A stretch of 64,000 bases of DNA from Phoebastria nigripes. Its lineage: Eukaryota > Chordata > Aves > Procellariiformes > Diomedeidae. A program made the position numbers and the translations under genes. This document shows, in pieces, positions 61,240 to 64,000 of the stretch (position 1 is its first letter; each line of letters begins with the position of its first letter). Below the pieces are notes generated by a model that was not told the DNA's origin, did no database searches, and saw nothing but the letters and a program-made list of their open reading frames with translations. The DNA is taken from contig JAYKAV010002109.1 of assembly GCA_035582835.1 (NCBI GenBank), positions 806,001-870,000 on the forward strand, read 5' to 3'.

Positions 61240-61345
61240 GACATTGGGATTAATGCATCTCTATCTAGGCACCTCATTACCAGAGATAGTAAAACTGGAG
61301 CAAGTTCAAAGAGTAGCAGCAAATGCAATTAAGAGCTGGAGTGAG
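61240..61345 (+). repeat. Degenerate old CR1 fragment
   Basis: AAACTGGAGCAAGTTCAAAG, then AGTAGCAGCAAATGCAATTA and AGAGCTGGAG, follow the order of the old CR1 block that ends in a motif like AATGATTAAAGG. It is the same part of the element that opens the copy at 4640. Divergence is high and the ends are uncertain. Confidence 0.5.
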
Positions 61346-63421
61346 TTAGGAGGGGAGGTGGGGAGAGCCGAACCTGCACGGCTGGCTAAGCTGGGGGGAG
61401 CTGGAGCTGCCCACGAGCATCCCAGGAGCACAGGCACCAGGGAGGGGGAGGTCCCATTTGGGTGGGACACGGACAGCCAAGGAAGCAGAGAAAATCATCA
61501 GAAATTGGTAAAAAACAAGGCTGAGGAGAAACATTGGTATGGTCAGGCTTTCAGACCTGGGGCAGATGACCCCCAGGCACAAAGCAGGACCCCCACCCCA
61601 CCCCTAGGACAGCACCTTCACAAAACGGTCTTCATTTTTCATTTTCCTATAGCCTCTTGCTCCTGCTAGCCCAAAAAGCAATCGGATGGATTATTTTTAA
61701 GCACTCGGACACATTCTCCCCTCCCATTTCAGCCATTCATAAAGCAACCAGCTTCTCTACCAGCTCAGCAGGGACAAAGGGAGGAGTAACCGCACACCTG
61801 CTAATGAGCCAGAACCACCTTTTGCCTTGATGAGGACAGTGTGAATAATCCAAACCTCACCGCTGGTCCAGGGAATGGCAGCAGCACTCGCATCCGCACA
61901 CAGGTCTGCAAGTACAAGCTACCCTGGAGTCCCCATTGACCTTTCCAGCAGCCTGCCCACGGCTTTGTGCTTGGCCGAGGAACCCCCAAAAGGACTTCGG
62001 GGGCAAAAAGCAAGAATTCATTTCTGTTGGACCTCACCTTCCTACCTCCCACGCAGCACAGCAGGAGGAACCGCCCGGGAGAGCCACCGCCGCGCGCTTC
62101 CCTCCGCCTGCCCGTGGCGTACGATGGTTTTGCAGGGAGGGGACGTGACGCCGGGGACAGGAGACTCCCACCCAAACACCAAAGGCTGGCAGGGAGGCAG
62201 CCGCAGGAGACCAAGGACAGAAGAAACCACGGGCTGCCCTGAATCCATGAGCAAAACGCCCCATTCCCAAATTCCCAACTTCTCTGCCCTCTCAGGGCCC
62301 CCTCCCAGGGATGGTGCCCCACGTCCTCCACCAAGCCTCTGTCTCCAGCGTGGACCTGCAGGCAGGAGCTGCCGCATCTTGTTCTTTATGAAAAGGCTGA
62401 GGAAGAAGCATCACCTTCCCCTGCCCAGCCCCGGGAGAAAAGACGCTTTTAACGAAAGCCTGGGGCTGGTGCAGAGGGGCTCGGTGCAAGGCTTCGGAGA
62501 GGATGGCGAGAGGTTACGTTTGCTTTCAAAAGCCTTTTTCATTGCTAAGCTGAGGGCTGGGGCCGTGTTCCTCCGTGATAAAAGTGGCCCTAAACGAGGC
62601 TTGGCATATCCAAGGCGAGGGGGGGGAGTAGCCCTGAATGGGGAGGGACCCCGGGAAGGCCCCTGGCTCCGGCGCAGAGGTTTTCCAGCTGCCTGGGGAA
62701 GGCAGGGGCCAAGCGGCACATGTCCCACTGCCGCCCCGCTCCCCTCCGCTTCAGCATCGCTTCCCCCAGCTTAGGGCCGCCGGCAAATGAAAAGGAAGGA
62801 AAAAAAACCTTTTGTGTGTCAAGGCAAAGCTTGGGAAGGGGGGAAAAAAAAAAAAAAGACAACACGTGGGTGGTCTGCTCGGGAGACTTTTGACTTTGTT
62901 TTTTTGGCTATTTTATTTCTTGGCAGAAAGAGCTCCTGAGGCTGCTCGGCAGAGGGTACGGCCAGATCACAGGAGCATCCTCGGCCCACCCAGGGGCCAA
63001 AGTTCAGCTGGCAGCGGCCGCTCGCTCCCAGCGCCGAGGGGGTTCGCTTCAAAGCGCAGAGGAGTCAAGAGAAATTAAAGTCAGAAACGGTCCGAGGAGG
63101 GGGCAGAGGGCACTGCCAGCCCCCCGAGGAGAGAGGGAGGGACCCCACAGGGATGCTCTGAGCACCCCGCTCACTGCATCCCTATTCCAGCCCTATACAG
63201 GCTCCGAGATGCTGCAACGGGAGACTGGGATCAGAAAGTAGAGGGTAAACAGGATTTTATGGCACTCTCTTGGGAGATCCCTCCACCTTAGGATGAAAGT
63301 AGGATTGCATTACAAATATAGAAAAAACTTCTAGATATGGGAGAAGATTCCCATTGCTGGTAGCAGAATCATATAAAAAAAGATTGGGAAAAAATGCAGT
63401 GAGTTTAAAAGCCTCAGCCAA

Positions 63422-63510
63422 ACCTCCGACGGGATGCACAGCCGGGATTTTGCAAGCTGTGCCGTGACGGCAAAGCTTGCAAAATCCCGGCTGTGCATCC
63501 CGTCGGAGGT
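63422..63510. repeat. 89-bp near-perfect spacer-less palindrome
   Basis: The left arm 63,422-63,458 and right arm 63,474-63,510 are exact reverse complements over 37 bp. The 15 bases between them also pair except for one G/A mismatch (63,459 with 63,473) and a single central base at 63,466. In total 43 of 44 pairs are complementary. The symmetry stops sharply at both outer ends. It could extrude as a cruciform or fold as a hairpin RNA. It may also be a library or assembly fold-back artefact. Confidence 0.97.
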
Positions 63511-64000
63511 GCAGCAAGCCGGAGCGATGGTGACCCAGGTGTGCTGGCAGCATTGGAGGGGAGCTGGCACCAGCTCAAAGCCATGGGGGCCTTTGGGGAG
63601 CTGCGTTTGTACTCAGCAGCAAGCCGTCAGCTGCTTGTGAAAATGCCACCAAAAGCTATGGGCGGTTGATTTAACTTAAGCAAGAGCTTTCGTGTGAAAT
63701 GCAAAGCAGCTCCTTAAAACTTGTGCAATTCAGAGCCTGGTAAATCCTCTGCCTGCCCTGCCTGCACCTTCCTGCCGGACTGCGTTGCAATGCGAGGGAC
63801 CCCCACGTTTCTCCTCCCCTCATGAGGCTCCTGAGCTCATTCTGGGGAACATATTTGTTTTTGGGGGCTATCTGCAGCCTGAGAGTCCCAGGGGACGTAG
63901 CAGCAGGGCGCGAGGCAGGACCCCACTTTCAGCCCTCATTAGCTTGACGACCGTGCCGCTGCTTGAACTTGACCCCTGAGCACGGAGGAGCCGCTGACCA
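63511..64000. other. Intronic sequence to window end, nothing recognised
   Basis: Mixed sequence after the palindrome. I see no EFNB1 exon, CpG island or repeat here. Confidence 0.45.

Larger units (their letters stand above)
48780..64000 (-). other. EFNB1: EFNB1 intron 2 (partial, at least 15.2 kb)
   Basis: From the exon 3 acceptor to the window end I find no sequence that could encode the bulk of the ephrin domain (for example YYKLYLV or GLEFKKHHDYY) on the minus strand. The region is therefore most simply read as intron 2, with exons 1-2 beyond 64,000. It contains short tandem repeats, an old CR1 fragment near 61.3 kb, a possible LTR scrap near 56.0 kb, AT-rich islands and a large palindrome near 63.5 kb. 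Open frames here have no protein character. A missed, diverged exon 2 remains possible. Confidence 0.65.

Noticed and set aside
61875..62774. 299-codon + strand open frame
   Set aside because: It has no domain, no N-terminal or membrane signature and no codon pattern, and several frames overlap it.
1..64000. CRISPR arrays, operons, prophage or insertion sequences
   Set aside because: The spliced vertebrate exons and CR1 elements show a bird-like nuclear genome, and no regularly spaced repeats or bacterial gene clusters are present.

Overview
This is vertebrate nuclear DNA, almost certainly from a bird. Two things support that. One is a CR1 LINE 3' end finished by the octamer repeat typical of avian CR1 (ATTCTATG units at 1093-1126). 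The other is three interrupted, multi-phase exons of a single gene, ephrin-B1 (EFNB1), with vertebrate splice sites. The base composition is mosaic: CpG-rich, GC-rich stretches alternate with short AT-rich islands, as in gene-rich bird chromosomes. About 65 isolated single N bases and one 175-base N gap are present. None of them falls in a recognised coding exon. Layout: (a) 1-41,250 is non-coding DNA downstream of EFNB1. It holds CR1 copies of different ages (932-1126 and 4640-5140 on +, 23,285-23,560 on -), several short tandem repeats, a 59-bp alternating purine-pyrimidine tract at 3276-3334, a TCC microsatellite at 36,838-36,898, and AT-rich islands with TAATTA-type motifs that look like candidate conserved non-coding elements. 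I recognise no protein-coding or RNA gene there. (b) 41,250-46,000 is the probable 3' UTR and 3' end region of EFNB1 on the minus strand, with a canonical poly(A) signal at 41,265-41,270 and two CpG-rich blocks. (c) 46,001-48,779 carries the last three coding exons of EFNB1 in reverse order along the window (exon 5, 4, 3, numbered by the five-exon structure of vertebrate EFNB1). They encode the extracellular stalk, the transmembrane helix and the whole cytoplasmic tail down to the PDZ-binding C-terminus. (d) 48,780-64,000 is the upstream intron. I could not find the exon for the receptor-binding ephrin domain, so exons 1-2 and the promoter probably lie beyond the window. This intron contains short tandem repeats, an old CR1 fragment, AT-rich islands and an 89-bp spacer-less palindrome at 63,422-63,510. 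The palindrome is the most striking unexplained structure in the window. In short: one real gene (partial), its long 3' flank and a long intron. Nothing points to an operon, mobile gene cluster, CRISPR array or other prokaryote-type system. The long open frames in the GC-rich stretches have no recognisable protein character and are treated as chance.
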